From: Prochloraceae cyanobacterium
GTDB taxonomy: Bacteria > Cyanobacteriota > Cyanobacteriia > Cyanobacteriales > JASJDA01
NCBI GenBank assembly: GCA_030065755.1
Contig: JASJDA010000008.1
Span: 1-54,378, forward strand
Length of the DNA stretch: 54,378 bases
Direction of reading: 5' to 3'
Below, one piece after another: positions 30,187-39,790 of this stretch; position 1 is the first letter of the stretch, and every line of letters starts with the position of its first letter. The position numbers were made by a program, and so were the translations under genes. The notes under the pieces are model-generated. The model saw nothing but the letters and a program-made list of their open reading frames with translations, was not told where the DNA came from and made no database searches.

Positions 30187-31047
30187 ATGTTTGCATTGCG
30201 TATAATTATCCTGCTATTTTTTTTAACATTGACAGGGTGCGGTCAAAGAGATTCTCCTGGATCTGGATTAAAGAGATTGACCATCGGAGTGGTGAGTTTT
30301 GGAGAAAACCAGCAATCGCTAGAGCAATACTCCAAGCTACAAAATTATCTTAGCGAAGAACTCAATGCCATAATCGAACTAGAACCAGCCTATAACGAAG
30401 TCAAAGCTGTACAACAAATTAAAAATCAGGAGTGGGATATAGTATTTGCGCCTCCAGGATTAGCAGCGCTCGCTAAGTCTCAACAACAGTATACGCCAAT
30501 CATATCCCTACAAGGAGGAGACAACATTATTTCAATAATAGTTGTCCTCGCAGATAGTTCGATGCAAGATTTACCAGCCCTACAAGGAAAAACCGTCGCT
30601 CTAGGTCAGCGAGGTTCTGCTACAGGATATTTTTTTCCTATATACAATCTTTATGGCTTAACTTTAACAGAAGTTAAGTTTGCTCCTACCCCGAAAAAAA
30701 TTCTAGATTGGATTTATCAAAAAGAAGTGGATGCTGGAGCTGTATCTCTCGGCGAATATAATCGCTTTCGCCAAGACTATCCTCAAATGTCTTTCCGCGT
30801 TCTGCATACAGATATTCACGAAGTCCCTAATGGCTCTATAATACTGTCGCCAGCCTTGGATTCAGAAAAACGGGATCGAATATATCAAGCTCTGATATCG
30901 GCTTCTCCTGAGTTAATTGAATCTTTAGGATACGTGCCAGAAAAGCCAGTCCCTAAATATAAATACTTAATTGAAGTTGTGACTAGAGTAGTTCCTATTT
31001 CTGAAAGAATTAGAGAACAACCAGCTCGTTTATATGAAAGCCAATAA
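30187..31047 (+). CDS. PhnD-type substrate-binding lipoprotein
   Basis: 286 residues with a lipoprotein signal (lipobox LTGC, Cys18), so it is anchored to the outside of a membrane. The mature part is the PhnD/phosphate-phosphite-phosphonate binding fold: LTIGVVSFG, WDIVFAPPGLAALA, LQGKTVALGQRGSATGYFFP, DAGAVSLGEYNRF. Such proteins deliver oxyanions or other small ligands to ABC transporters or to sensor domains. No permease or ATPase gene is adjacent. It is 11 bases upstream of another binding protein and divergent from the heme/HAMP sensor, which suggests a sensing rather than a transport role (inference). Confidence 0.8.
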   Translation: MFALRIIILLFFLTLTGCGQRDSPGSGLKRLTIGVVSFGENQQSLEQYSKLQNYLSEELNAIIELEPAYNEVKAVQQIKNQEWDIVFAPPGLAALAKSQQQYTPIISLQGGDNIISIIVVLADSSMQDLPALQGKTVALGQRGSATGYFFPIYNLYGLTLTEVKFAPTPKKILDWIYQKEVDAGAVSLGEYNRFRQDYPQMSFRVLHTDIHEVPNGSIILSPALDSEKRDRIYQALISASPELIESLGYVPEKPVPKYKYLIEVVTRVVPISERIREQPARLYESQ

Positions 31048-31058
31048 ATTAGATTGCT

Positions 31059-31847
31059 ATGGTAAAGAAACCGAGGCTATTTTTTCTCAGTTTAGCCATT
31101 AGTTTAGTAGGAATGTTATCCAATACTGCACTAACAGTCAGTATTGCTGCCGAACTAGAAGAAATTAAAAGTAGGGGGAAACTAATAGTAGCAGTTAAAG
31201 ATAATTTGCGTCCTTTAGGTTTCTACGATTCGATCGGCAATTTACAAGGACTAGAAATTGACATCGCTAAGGGAATAGCTGAAAAAATACTGGGAAGTTC
31301 TGATGCAGTAATCTTAAAACCTGTCAGTAACGCCGATCGTCTGGACGTGCTATTAGAAGGAAAAGTAGATCTGACCGTAGCTAGAGTAACGGCAACAACT
31401 TCACGACATAGGTTAGTGGAGTTCAGTACCTATTATTATCTCGATGGCACTGGTTTGATAGCGAAAAAACCCTCAATAGTTAGCCTGGGTAATTTGTCTT
31501 CTGCTAAAATTGCCGTTCTCAAAGATTCTAGCAGTATTGCTGTAGTGCGCTCGAATTTGCCCAATGCTCAATTAGTCTCAGTAAATTCCTATCAGGAAGC
31601 ACTGACTTTGTTAGAAGCAGGAATAGCCGATGCTTTTGCTGGAGACATAACTGTTTTAACTGGTTGGGAACAAGAATATCCTCAATATCGATTATTACCA
31701 GAAAGGTTATCTGGGGAGGCATTGTGCGTAATAATGCCAAAAGGTTTGCAGTATGTAGATTTACGAACTAAAGTAAATTCTGCGATCGCCGAGTGGAAAA
31801 AATCAGGGTGGTTGCGAAGAAGAGCCACCTATTGGGGTTTACCGTAA
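31059..31847 (+). CDS. family 3 extracellular solute-binding protein
   Basis: 262 residues with a Sec signal peptide (about 1-30, ending near SIAA). The mature protein is the periplasmic amino-acid binding fold: LIVAVKDNLRPLGFYDSIGN, LQGLEIDIAKGIAEKILG, VDLTVARVTATTSRHRLVEFS, DSSSIAVVRSNLP, ADAFAGDITVL. Ligand is unknown; family members bind amino acids or serve as the sensing part of kinases. It is in the same orientation as the PhnD-type gene with an 11-base gap, so the two are almost certainly co-transcribed. No transporter components are nearby. Confidence 0.82.
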   Translation: MVKKPRLFFLSLAISLVGMLSNTALTVSIAAELEEIKSRGKLIVAVKDNLRPLGFYDSIGNLQGLEIDIAKGIAEKILGSSDAVILKPVSNADRLDVLLEGKVDLTVARVTATTSRHRLVEFSTYYYLDGTGLIAKKPSIVSLGNLSSAKIAVLKDSSSIAVVRSNLPNAQLVSVNSYQEALTLLEAGIADAFAGDITVLTGWEQEYPQYRLLPERLSGEALCVIMPKGLQYVDLRTKVNSAIAEWKKSGWLRRRATYWGLP

Positions 31848-31939
31848 AGGAGATCTGGAGATGAAGAGAACTCGAAGACCAACCTATCTAGATAAAGAAG
31901 TTCTTACCAAAGTCTCTACCCACTAACCACTAGCTAATT

Positions 31940-32470
31940 ATGCAAGACAATCTACCACTAATATATCTTTCTATTTTGCTTATTTTGCTTGGCGGCGCAG
32001 CAATATTTATTTTTCGTCAGATTCTCAGGACTCGACGAATTGAAACCACTTTCTCGCGGCTACACAAAAAGCTGAAAGAGGAACAAGGAACTGCTGAAGA
32101 ATATTACGAACTAGGCAGTCTTTATTTACAGAAAAAACTTTTCGTGCAATCGATCTCTCTATTTCAAAAAGCCTTAAAGGCTGGAAATGAAATAGAGCCA
32201 GAAAACCAAGCACTAATTTATAATGCTTTGGGCTATGCTTATTTGGCTCAAGAGCAATTAGATCTAGCAATCCGCCAATATAAAGAAGCCTTGAAACTTT
32301 ACCCCGAATATGTAATGGCTTTAAATAATTTGGGTAATGCTTACGAACGAAAGCAATTAACTGCTCAAGCACTAGAAGCTTACGAACAGGTGTTAAAAGT
32401 CGAACCCAAAAACGATACGGCTAAGCGTCGTGCTGAATCTTTACGAAAACGCTTAGTAACTTCCAATTAA
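31940..32470 (+). CDS. ycf37: TPR membrane protein, Ycf37 homologue (photosystem I assembly)
   Basis: 176 residues: one N-terminal membrane helix (about 6-28), the basic RTRRIETTFSRL linker and about three TPR units (YNALGYAYLAQEQLDLAIRQYKEALK and following). Length, the RQ-LRTRR motif after the helix and the TPR layout match my recollection of Ycf37, a protein that aids photosystem I assembly or stability and corresponds to plant PYG7. The position next to psaL agrees with that role. It is 92 bases after the solute-binding gene and may have its own promoter. Confidence 0.72.
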   Translation: MQDNLPLIYLSILLILLGGAAIFIFRQILRTRRIETTFSRLHKKLKEEQGTAEEYYELGSLYLQKKLFVQSISLFQKALKAGNEIEPENQALIYNALGYAYLAQEQLDLAIRQYKEALKLYPEYVMALNNLGNAYERKQLTAQALEAYEQVLKVEPKNDTAKRRAESLRKRLVTSN

Positions 32471-32486
32471 GCTTGAGAAAATTAAC

Positions 32487-32515
32487 TTTCGGGGATTTAA
32501 TGTCGCTCCCCGAAA
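32487..32515 (+). terminator. terminator after ycf37
   Basis: TTTCGGGG (32487-32494) pairs with CCCCGAAA (32508-32515), loop of 13 bases, beginning 17 bases after the ycf37 stop. It is followed by A-rich rather than T-rich sequence on the plus strand; on the minus strand it precedes no gene, so it most likely ends ycf37 mRNA. Confidence 0.55.
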
Positions 32516-32518
32516 AAA

Positions 32519-32578
32519 GGCGTTGATTAGTTTGCTCATTGAACACAATAGCTAACAACGCCCTATTTACTAATCAAC
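32519..32578. repeat. mutually exclusive stem-loop arms
   Basis: The segment GGCGTTGATTAG (32519-32530) can pair in two ways. GGCGTTG pairs with CAACGCC (32556-32562), and GTTGATTAG (32523-32531) pairs with CTAATCAAC (32570-32578). The two stems share bases and cannot form together. Located between convergent ycf37 and psaL. Confidence 0.55.
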
Positions 32579-32627
32579 TAGATAGAATAACTCGAAAATT
32601 TATTCTACCTGTGGTTGCCACTTAAAT

Positions 32628-32762
32628 CAGTTATCAGTTATCAGTTATCACTGTGCGCAGTAATGGACTGTTACCACGCTCTGATTCGTCCTAATTAGAG
32701 AATTAGGGGACTTTTCATCCCACTCACAACTGATAACTGTTTACTGATGACTGATTACTGTT
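32628..32762. repeat. CAGTTAT tandem repeats in inverted arrangement
   Basis: Three tandem CAGTTAT units (32628-32650) face an imperfect inverted copy containing ATAACTG (32729-32762), with about 80 bases between. The right arm abuts the psaL stop, so it probably acts as the psaL terminator as well. Similar CAGTTAT runs occur at 6881-6894 and, more diverged, near 14521. Confidence 0.5.
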
Positions 32763-32770
32763 AAAAATTT

Positions 32771-33235
32771 TTAGAAGAGACTTCCCACTACTCCAGAAAG
32801 AGCAAAGTAAACTCCAAAGGCTACAAGAGCGCCACCAGAACCTCCAACTAAGAAAGCTCTAGCAAATTCTATCCAGCCTTCTTTTGTGCCTAGCTCTTTA
32901 GGTGGATTTGGAGTAGTAACACTAGCAATAGGTTTACCACTTTGAGCTTTAGCATAAAGTTTCAGACATGCGGTAAGGATAACAACTAATCCTACTGCTG
33001 CTAGCAAACCAGCATATTTACCAAAATCAGTGTCACGCAAAGGTCCTAGTTTGGTAAATGGTCCATAAAGTAAATAGCCGTGAGCCATACCGACTTCTAG
33101 ACCTCTACGCCATGGCGTTAGACCTTCGCGGTATGCTGGTAAGTTACCAATGAAAGATTTGCTTAGATTGGAAGAATTAAGTGGAGTTGCTAGATTACCA
33201 ACTTGAGGATCGCCAACAGGTCGAATTGCTTCCAT
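32771..33235 (-). CDS. psaL: photosystem I reaction center subunit XI (PsaL)
   Basis: 154 residues, normal cyanobacterial length. The conserved N-terminal and first-helix region LTPWRRGLEVGMAHGYLLYGPF and DFGKYAGLLAAVGLVVILTACLKLYA are clear, followed by a second pair of helices ending at GVVGSLF. PsaL holds the trimer (or tetramer) contact of photosystem I in the thylakoid membrane. It is convergent with ycf37. Upstream, on the opposite strand, lies a candidate small membrane ORF at 33344; no psaI was recognised next to it. Confidence 0.96.
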   Translation of the reverse strand: MEAIRPVGDPQVGNLATPLNSSNLSKSFIGNLPAYREGLTPWRRGLEVGMAHGYLLYGPFTKLGPLRDTDFGKYAGLLAAVGLVVILTACLKLYAKAQSGKPIASVTTPNPPKELGTKEGWIEFARAFLVGGSGGALVAFGVYFALSGVVGSLF

Positions 33236-33343
33236 ATGAATAGATTTACTCTCAAATTTGACAAATACTTTAAATAACTTTACATCAAACTGCTTTTTTC
33301 TACCCTGTCGTTAAAAATATTTACAGTGGGCGAGCAAAACAAG

Positions 33344-33463
33344 ATGAATTTTCTGGAACAGCAAGTGTTTTATTCCAAAAGCATTTTACTAGTTATCAGT
33401 ATTAGTTTAATACTTTTGTCTGTTTGGATCTATATGGGAATTAATAAATCCCTAATAACATAG
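33344..33463 (+). CDS. candidate 39-residue single-helix membrane peptide
   Basis: An ATG frame of 39 codons ends with TAG at 33461. The peptide starts MNFLEQQVFYSK, then has one hydrophobic helix (about 13-31, ILLVISISLILLSVWIYMG) and a short polar tail. Size and shape resemble small photosystem or NDH subunits, but the sequence matches none that I know (not PsaI, PsaJ, PsaM, PsbT or PetM). No strong ribosome-binding site is seen, and an in-frame GTG at 33326 is an alternative start. It lies in the 391-base gap between psaL and crtP. It may be a chance frame. Confidence 0.3.
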   Translation: MNFLEQQVFYSKSILLVISISLILLSVWIYMGINKSLIT

Positions 33464-33623
33464 TACAAAAGTTCTTGAATAGGGATATAGAAATGATAAC
33501 CGACAATTGCTATTTAGCAAAATATACAGCTTTATCAAAATTTAGCCTTTAAATGTAACGAAATGCAAATTATAATTAAAGACGATTATCAACATAAGCA
33601 CTGATTCAGATTAGTAACAATAA

Positions 33624-35057
<1,434 letters not shown>

Positions 35058-35198
35058 ATCTACATATAGAGCAAATTTGAATTGATAATGACCAGATGGG
35101 CGAATAAATGAGACAATTCTAATTGGTTAATATTTGCGGATAAGTATAAATACATTACAGCCTCCCCCGACAACGGAAAATAATTCAGCCGGCGATGA

Positions 35199-36134
35199 AT
35201 GTTGCAATTACCTAAACTTCAACCTACTACAAGAAAATTAGCCACTCTAGAAGAGGCATACGAATATTGCCGTAAAATTACGGCAAAATACTCCAAAACG
35301 TTTTATCTGGGCACGCTGTTGATGCCAGAAGAAAAACGTAAAGCAATCTGGGCGATTTACGTATGGTGTCGGCGTACTGACGAACTAGTAGACGGTCCCC
35401 AGTCCAAGTTTACGACTCCAGAAACCCTAGAACTATGGGAAGAACAACTGGAATCAGTATTTGCTGGCGTTCCCATAGATGACCCAGATGTGGCTTTGGC
35501 GGACACAGTAGAACGCTTTCCGAAGATCGATATTCAGCCTTTTCGGGACATGATCGCCGGACAGCGTATGGATCTTTACCGCAACCGCTATGAAACATTT
35601 GAAGAATTAAAGCAATATTGCTACAGGGTTGCAGGGACGGTGGGGTTAATGACTACTGCTGTTCTTGGAGTGGGCGATCGGCGCGATACCTCTCCTTGGA
35701 ATAAAAATAGACAACCATATATCCCTATCTCTGAAGCGATCGCTCTGGGAATTGCTAACCAACTGACTAATATTCTCCGAGATGTAGGAGAAGATGCTCA
35801 AAGAGGTCGAATTTATTTGCCTCTTGAAGATTTAGCATTATTTAATTACACCGAACAAGATTTGTTTGATGGAGTAATTGACGATCGCTGGCAAGCATTA
35901 ATGCGCTTTCAAATTAAAAGGGCAAGGCAATATTTTAACGAAGCTGAAAAAGGTATTAGTTACCTCATCCAAGATGCCCGTTTGCCTGTAATAACGGCGT
36001 TGACGATTTATCAGGGCATCCTCGATGTCATTGAACGCAATCAATACGACGTTTTTAACCAAAGAGCTTATGTTTCTGGATCGAGAAAAATGCTTTATTT
36101 ACCAGTTGCATGGCTGAGGGCGCAATTACTTTAG
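35199..36134 (+). CDS. crtB: phytoene synthase
   Basis: 311 residues. It joins two geranylgeranyl diphosphates into phytoene, the first committed carotenoid step. Both magnesium-diphosphate motifs are present: DELVD (61-65) and DVGED (195-199) within NQLTNILRDVGEDAQRGRIYLP. YSKTFYLGTLLMP and YCYRVAGTVGLM are further family signatures. It acts with crtP immediately upstream. Start at 35199 is preferred; an overlapping out-of-frame ATG at 35195 is not coding. Confidence 0.97.
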   Translation: MLQLPKLQPTTRKLATLEEAYEYCRKITAKYSKTFYLGTLLMPEEKRKAIWAIYVWCRRTDELVDGPQSKFTTPETLELWEEQLESVFAGVPIDDPDVALADTVERFPKIDIQPFRDMIAGQRMDLYRNRYETFEELKQYCYRVAGTVGLMTTAVLGVGDRRDTSPWNKNRQPYIPISEAIALGIANQLTNILRDVGEDAQRGRIYLPLEDLALFNYTEQDLFDGVIDDRWQALMRFQIKRARQYFNEAEKGISYLIQDARLPVITALTIYQGILDVIERNQYDVFNQRAYVSGSRKMLYLPVAWLRAQLL

Positions 36135-36154
36135 TAGATGACCGCTGCTAACCA

Positions 36155-36736
36155 CTAACCGTAATAAGCTGGCTCTTTTCCTGGCTTCCACTTGATATTG
36201 CAACCAATGCTGGGTTTTTGGTCGCGATCGATCTCCTTGTCTGCTAAAACTGCATCAATGGCAGAACGCAAATCTTTCCCTGTCACTGCTTTGTCGTTAC
36301 TGGGGCGACTTTCGTCTAACTGACCTCGATAGACAAGAGCGCGATCGCCATCGAAAAGAAAAAAGTCTGGGGTACAGGCAGCGGTGTAGTTTTTTGCCAC
36401 TTCTTGGCTTTCGTCGTAGCACAAAGGAAACTTAAAGTCAAGGTCAGTTGCCATTACTTTGAGATTGTCGGGGGAATCATCTGGATAATTGGCAACATCA
36501 TTAGCACTAATTGCCACAATTCCTAGGGAGCGATCGGCATAATCATTGCCAATCTTTGCTAATTCTTGTTGCACGTGCTTGACAAAAGGGCAATGTTGAC
36601 AGATGAACATAACCAGGATTGCTTTTTTGTCAGCAAAAGTTTCCAGAGAAATAGTATTACCGGAAACCACATCCGGTAGCTGGAAATTGGGTGCTTTTGT
36701 TCCCAATTTCAACATGGTAGATTGGGTTCGTGCCAT
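36155..36736 (-). CDS. thioredoxin-fold redoxin (AhpC/TSA-like) protein
   Basis: 193 residues, cytoplasmic. The redoxin domain starts LGTKAPNFQLPDVVSGNTISL, with the active-site motif C46-Q-H-C49 followed by PFVKHVQQEL. The IVAISANDVANYPDDSPDNL and PDFFLFDGDRALVYRGQLDESRPSN blocks define a well-conserved thioredoxin-like family with a CxxC, distinct from true peroxiredoxins. It is likely a disulfide reductase or peroxidase. It is convergent with crtB, 20 bases apart, and not part of that operon. Confidence 0.85.
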   Translation of the reverse strand: MARTQSTMLKLGTKAPNFQLPDVVSGNTISLETFADKKAILVMFICQHCPFVKHVQQELAKIGNDYADRSLGIVAISANDVANYPDDSPDNLKVMATDLDFKFPLCYDESQEVAKNYTAACTPDFFLFDGDRALVYRGQLDESRPSNDKAVTGKDLRSAIDAVLADKEIDRDQKPSIGCNIKWKPGKEPAYYG

Positions 36737-36841
36737 AGCTCAACTCCTTTAATTGGTTAAATAATTTGCGGTATTGCACTTGTATCATATATTGAATGTC
36801 GATCGCCTTTTAGAACTTTAATACATATAAATAACAATTTG

Positions 36842-37948
36842 TCAAGATGATTTAGATGGGTTGGTCTTGCCAACAGAAGTAATCTTACACTGGTTAGTGC
36901 GATCGAGAATTCCCTTCATCTTTGTATAGGTAGACCACCTACTATTGTTCGCAACTCGAAATACTCGCGCTGGCAGATGTCCTTTGGGGGCATTTAGATC
37001 GAAAGTAAGTGAGTTATAGTGTTTAAATTGTCCTCTGTTGATACGCCATCCGACTTGGGAGCCTAAAGCATTAGTAGATTTTCCCAAGCTTTGGTATATA
37101 TTATTCTGAACCCTAAAACCAAAGCGACCTTGACTGTATTGGTTCCAAAGGTTGTCGATCGTCTTTAAGTCGTTACACGAGAAATTTTTGATAGATTGTT
37201 TGGTCAGATCGCCTCCCTTTTCTATATTGGCAGCTTTGAGCATAAGTGTATATGTTTCCTCGTCTGCTTTTTGCCAATTGCCTATTTTTAAGCGATCGCG
37301 TAGTTGGGTGTAGTCAATTTCTGTATCGCTTTGTAGCTTAACTGGCGCGTCAGTTATGGAGGATTCAATTTCTTTGTCAACTGGCATGTCAGTTATGGAG
37401 GGTTCAATTTCTTTGTCAACTGGGGTGTCAGTTATGGAAGTTTCAATTTCTTTGTCAACTTGTTGAGCTAGTTGATTATTTTGTATGAATAGAGTTCTGG
37501 CTACAATAGTCGTTAAAAATACAATTCCAGTGAAAGTAGCTAGTTGAAAAAACCTTTTAATTGAATTGTTTCTGGCGGGAGAAATCGGTTCGATAATTGG
37601 CGGTGTGGGCTCTGGAAAACTATTTGAAGATTCAATTTGTGTTGAAAACATTATGTGAAAATTGCCAATTTTGATAATATCACCATCAGCTAATTTTTGT
37701 GATTTATGAGGCGATAGTTGTTCGTATTTTAAGTAGTTGGCATCAGTTAAATAAGTGCCTTCAGTACTGTCTAAGTCTGTAACTACATATCCATTATTTT
37801 TTTTGCTAATTACAGCGTGGAAACGAGAGATAAATGGCTCGTCAAGAATGAGAATATTATCTGGCGATCGACCTATGGAGATCCAATCGTCTTTTAAGAT
37901 AAACTCACGAATAATTGTCCCCTCTTGAAAAATTACGAGTTTGCTCAT
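36842..37948 (-). CDS. FHA-transmembrane-GUN4 fusion protein
   Basis: 368 residues in an unusual order. Residues 1-100 are an FHA phosphothreonine-binding domain with Arg27 (GRSPDN), Ser41, Arg42 and His44 (SRFHAV). One membrane helix follows (about 134-154), then three 13-residue tandem repeats (DKEIE-S-ITD-PV, 165-203), and a GUN4 porphyrin-binding domain (about 213-346: LKIGNWQKADEETYTLML, IDNLWNQYSQGRFGFRVQ, GWRINRGQFKHYNSLTFDL, APKGHLP). GUN4 domains bind Mg-protoporphyrin or bilins and regulate chelatase or kinases. The combination suggests phosphorylation-dependent docking with tetrapyrrole sensing across a membrane. Convergent with no partner gene. Confidence 0.85.
   Translation of the reverse strand: MSKLVIFQEGTIIREFILKDDWISIGRSPDNILILDEPFISRFHAVISKKNNGYVVTDLDSTEGTYLTDANYLKYEQLSPHKSQKLADGDIIKIGNFHIMFSTQIESSNSFPEPTPPIIEPISPARNNSIKRFFQLATFTGIVFLTTIVARTLFIQNNQLAQQVDKEIETSITDTPVDKEIEPSITDMPVDKEIESSITDAPVKLQSDTEIDYTQLRDRLKIGNWQKADEETYTLMLKAANIEKGGDLTKQSIKNFSCNDLKTIDNLWNQYSQGRFGFRVQNNIYQSLGKSTNALGSQVGWRINRGQFKHYNSLTFDLNAPKGHLPARVFRVANNSRWSTYTKMKGILDRTNQCKITSVGKTNPSKSS
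37341..37457. repeat. three 39-bp tandem repeats inside the FHA-GUN4 gene
   Basis: Units begin at 37341, 37380 and 37419 and differ at only a few bases. They encode the 13-residue linker repeats between the membrane helix and the GUN4 domain, and keep the frame. This is a recent in-frame expansion. Confidence 0.85.
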
Positions 37949-38026
37949 AGATAAGGATATAGTCTATCTTGTTTTTTCCAGTAGCATCAGACTTCAATTA
38001 ACTTAAAAATAGCTCAGATGAGTGGA

Positions 38027-38310
38027 CTATTTAATTCTAAGAAGCTGTTTGTAAACTATTGTTAAGCGATCGCTTGACAATTTCTCGGTTAATTGTATGT
38101 TTACCTGCTCTTCTTTAAAAGGTAGAATAATTTGCCACTGCCGATCGTTTTTGGTGCAGCTTTCAGATTTCGATTATCTATGAAAAACACGGCTTATCTT
38201 TCAACTGTTCCCAAGATACAGGTTTGACTATTACCTCTGTAACTTTCTGGGAGAGATGCGCCTGCACTTTCCGGAGCGCTGGAGCGCATAAATCATCGGG
38301 AAATTCGCGA
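38027..38310 (-). pseudogene. decayed gene of unknown family
   Basis: In the 553-base gap two protein-like minus-strand frames follow each other with a frameshift. The first has REFPDDLCAPALRKVQ and VTEVIVKPVSWEQLKDKP, stopping near 38180. The second, one frame over, contains QWQIILPFKEEQVNIQL and RLTIVYKQLLRIK and stops at 38027-38029. Neither has a start codon in a good context. Composition looks like real protein, but I recognise no family. A start could have been lost around the overlapping GCGATCGC repeats at 38308-38322. The rest of the gap (37949-38026, 38311-38501) shows nothing clear. Confidence 0.35.
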
Positions 38311-38501
38311 TCGCGATCGACTTACCGCAACTAGATTCCCAACAAAGCTCGATTCTACTCTATCAGGGGTATACAGCGAGAATATTGACGCGCAAGCGTC
38401 AAACAATAAGACATCACAATTAGAGAGAGACTGGGGATTAGAATGAGAAGTGGCGAAGATAGTTTCAACAAAAAGTAGCTCAATGCTTCCCTTTATCAAA
38501 A

Positions 38502-39740
38502 ATGGCAGAAGATTTAATCAAAACAAGTATTAAACACCAACCAATTAAAAAACTAGGAACTATTGGTATTATTTTAATTATTCCTTTAATTGGAACCAGA
38601 ATTATCCTCAGAGAATTACAACTCTACAATGATAATCAATTGGTACAAAATTGTGAAGGTCAACAAATCTGTGCAGGAAGAATTCAAGCCATTGAAAATT
38701 TAGTAAAAGCATCTTATCGGCTAGAGCAAATTAATCTTGAGAAAGCCAAACTCAACGATGCTAACCTTAAAGGAGCTAAGCTCAATGGAGCCAACCTCAA
38801 TGATGCCCACCTCAACGGAGCCCATCTCAATGATGCTAACCTCAATGGAGCCCACCTCAGTGATACTAATCTCAATAATGCCGAGCTGATTGGTGCCAGC
38901 CTCAATAAGGTCAACCTTAAGGGAGCCAACCTCAATAATGCCGAGCTCAATAATGCCGAGCTCAATAATGCCGAGCTCAATAATGCCGAGCTGATTGGTG
39001 CCAGCCTCAATAGTGCGCACCTCAATAGTGCCAATCTGATCGGTGCTAATCTCAATGATGCCAACCTCGAAGATGCTAAGTTGATTGGTGCCAACTTCAA
39101 TAATGCTCGCCTTAAGGGAGCCAACCTCAATAGTACTGACCTTTATGCTGCCAACTTCATAGGTGCCAATCTCAATAATGCCAAGCTCAATAATGCCAGG
39201 CTAATTGGCGCAAACCTCAATGGCGCAAACCTGATTGGTGCTAAACTCATTAATTCCGAGTTTAATGGTGCCAACCTCATAGGTGCTAAGCTGATTAATG
39301 CGAACCTCAATGGTGCCAACCTGATTGGTGCTAAACTCATTAATTCCGAGTTTAATGGTGCCAACCTCATAGATGCTAAGCTGATTGGTGCGAACCTCAA
39401 TAATGCCAAGCTAATTAATGCCAACTTTATTGACTCTAACTTCAATGAAGCTAAGCTGATTAATGCTAATCTCAGAAGTGCCAACCTCAATGGAGCCAAC
39501 CTCAATAATGCCGACCTCATTGGTGCTGACCTCCAAAGCGCCAATCTCAGAAGCGCCAACCTCAATAATGCTGACCTTATTGGTGCCAATCTCAAAAGTT
39601 CTAACTTCCATAGCGCAAAAGGTTTAACCCCAGAGCAAGTAAAAAAAGCAAAAAACTGGGAGCTCGCGTATTACGACCCAGAGTTTCGCTCTCAACTTGG
39701 CTTACCCCCAGAATCAACAGAAGTTAAGAGATCGAATTGA
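38502..39740 (+). CDS. pentapeptide-repeat protein with N-terminal membrane anchor
   Basis: 412 residues. Residues about 20-38 are a hydrophobic helix; a short linker with CEGQQICAGRIQAIENL follows. From about residue 78 to 385 it is almost pure A(N/D/E/K)L(N/I)(N/G/S) pentapeptide repeats, some 60 units, forming a right-handed quadrilateral beta-helix. The C-terminal cap is GLTPEQVKKAKNWELAYYDPEFRSQLGLPPE, which is common in cyanobacterial members. Function is unknown; such proteins may act as scaffolds or DNA mimics. The DNA contains very recent tandem duplications, so copy number may vary between strains. Confidence 0.9.
   Translation: MAEDLIKTSIKHQPIKKLGTIGIILIIPLIGTRIILRELQLYNDNQLVQNCEGQQICAGRIQAIENLVKASYRLEQINLEKAKLNDANLKGAKLNGANLNDAHLNGAHLNDANLNGAHLSDTNLNNAELIGASLNKVNLKGANLNNAELNNAELNNAELNNAELIGASLNSAHLNSANLIGANLNDANLEDAKLIGANFNNARLKGANLNSTDLYAANFIGANLNNAKLNNARLIGANLNGANLIGAKLINSEFNGANLIGAKLINANLNGANLIGAKLINSEFNGANLIDAKLIGANLNNAKLINANFIDSNFNEAKLINANLRSANLNGANLNNADLIGADLQSANLRSANLNNADLIGANLKSSNFHSAKGLTPEQVKKAKNWELAYYDPEFRSQLGLPPESTEVKRSN
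38931..38990 (+). repeat. four perfect 15-bp tandem repeats in the pentapeptide gene
   Basis: The unit CTCAATAATGCCGAG is present four times without a mismatch, each encoding one pentapeptide (LNNAE). Perfect identity indicates very recent slippage or conversion. Confidence 0.95.
39231..39370 (+). repeat. 90-bp spaced direct duplication in the pentapeptide gene
   Basis: The 50 bases at 39231-39280 are identical to 39321-39370, and similarity continues beyond with single differences. The spacing of 90 bp equals six pentapeptides, so the frame and the helix register are kept. Confidence 0.9.
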
Positions 39741-39790
39741 AATGCAATATGAGAAGGTGGTGAAATAGTGGGACTTCTTTTGACATCTAG

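Noticed and set aside
38900-39600. CRISPR-like regularly spaced repeats.
   Set aside because: The period is 15 bp and in frame with the pentapeptide code; there are no unique spacers and no cas genes.
38714-39611. Long open frames on the minus strand inside the pentapeptide gene.
   Set aside because: They are by-products of the 15-bp periodicity of the plus-strand repeats and give low-complexity Leu/Arg/Ser peptides.
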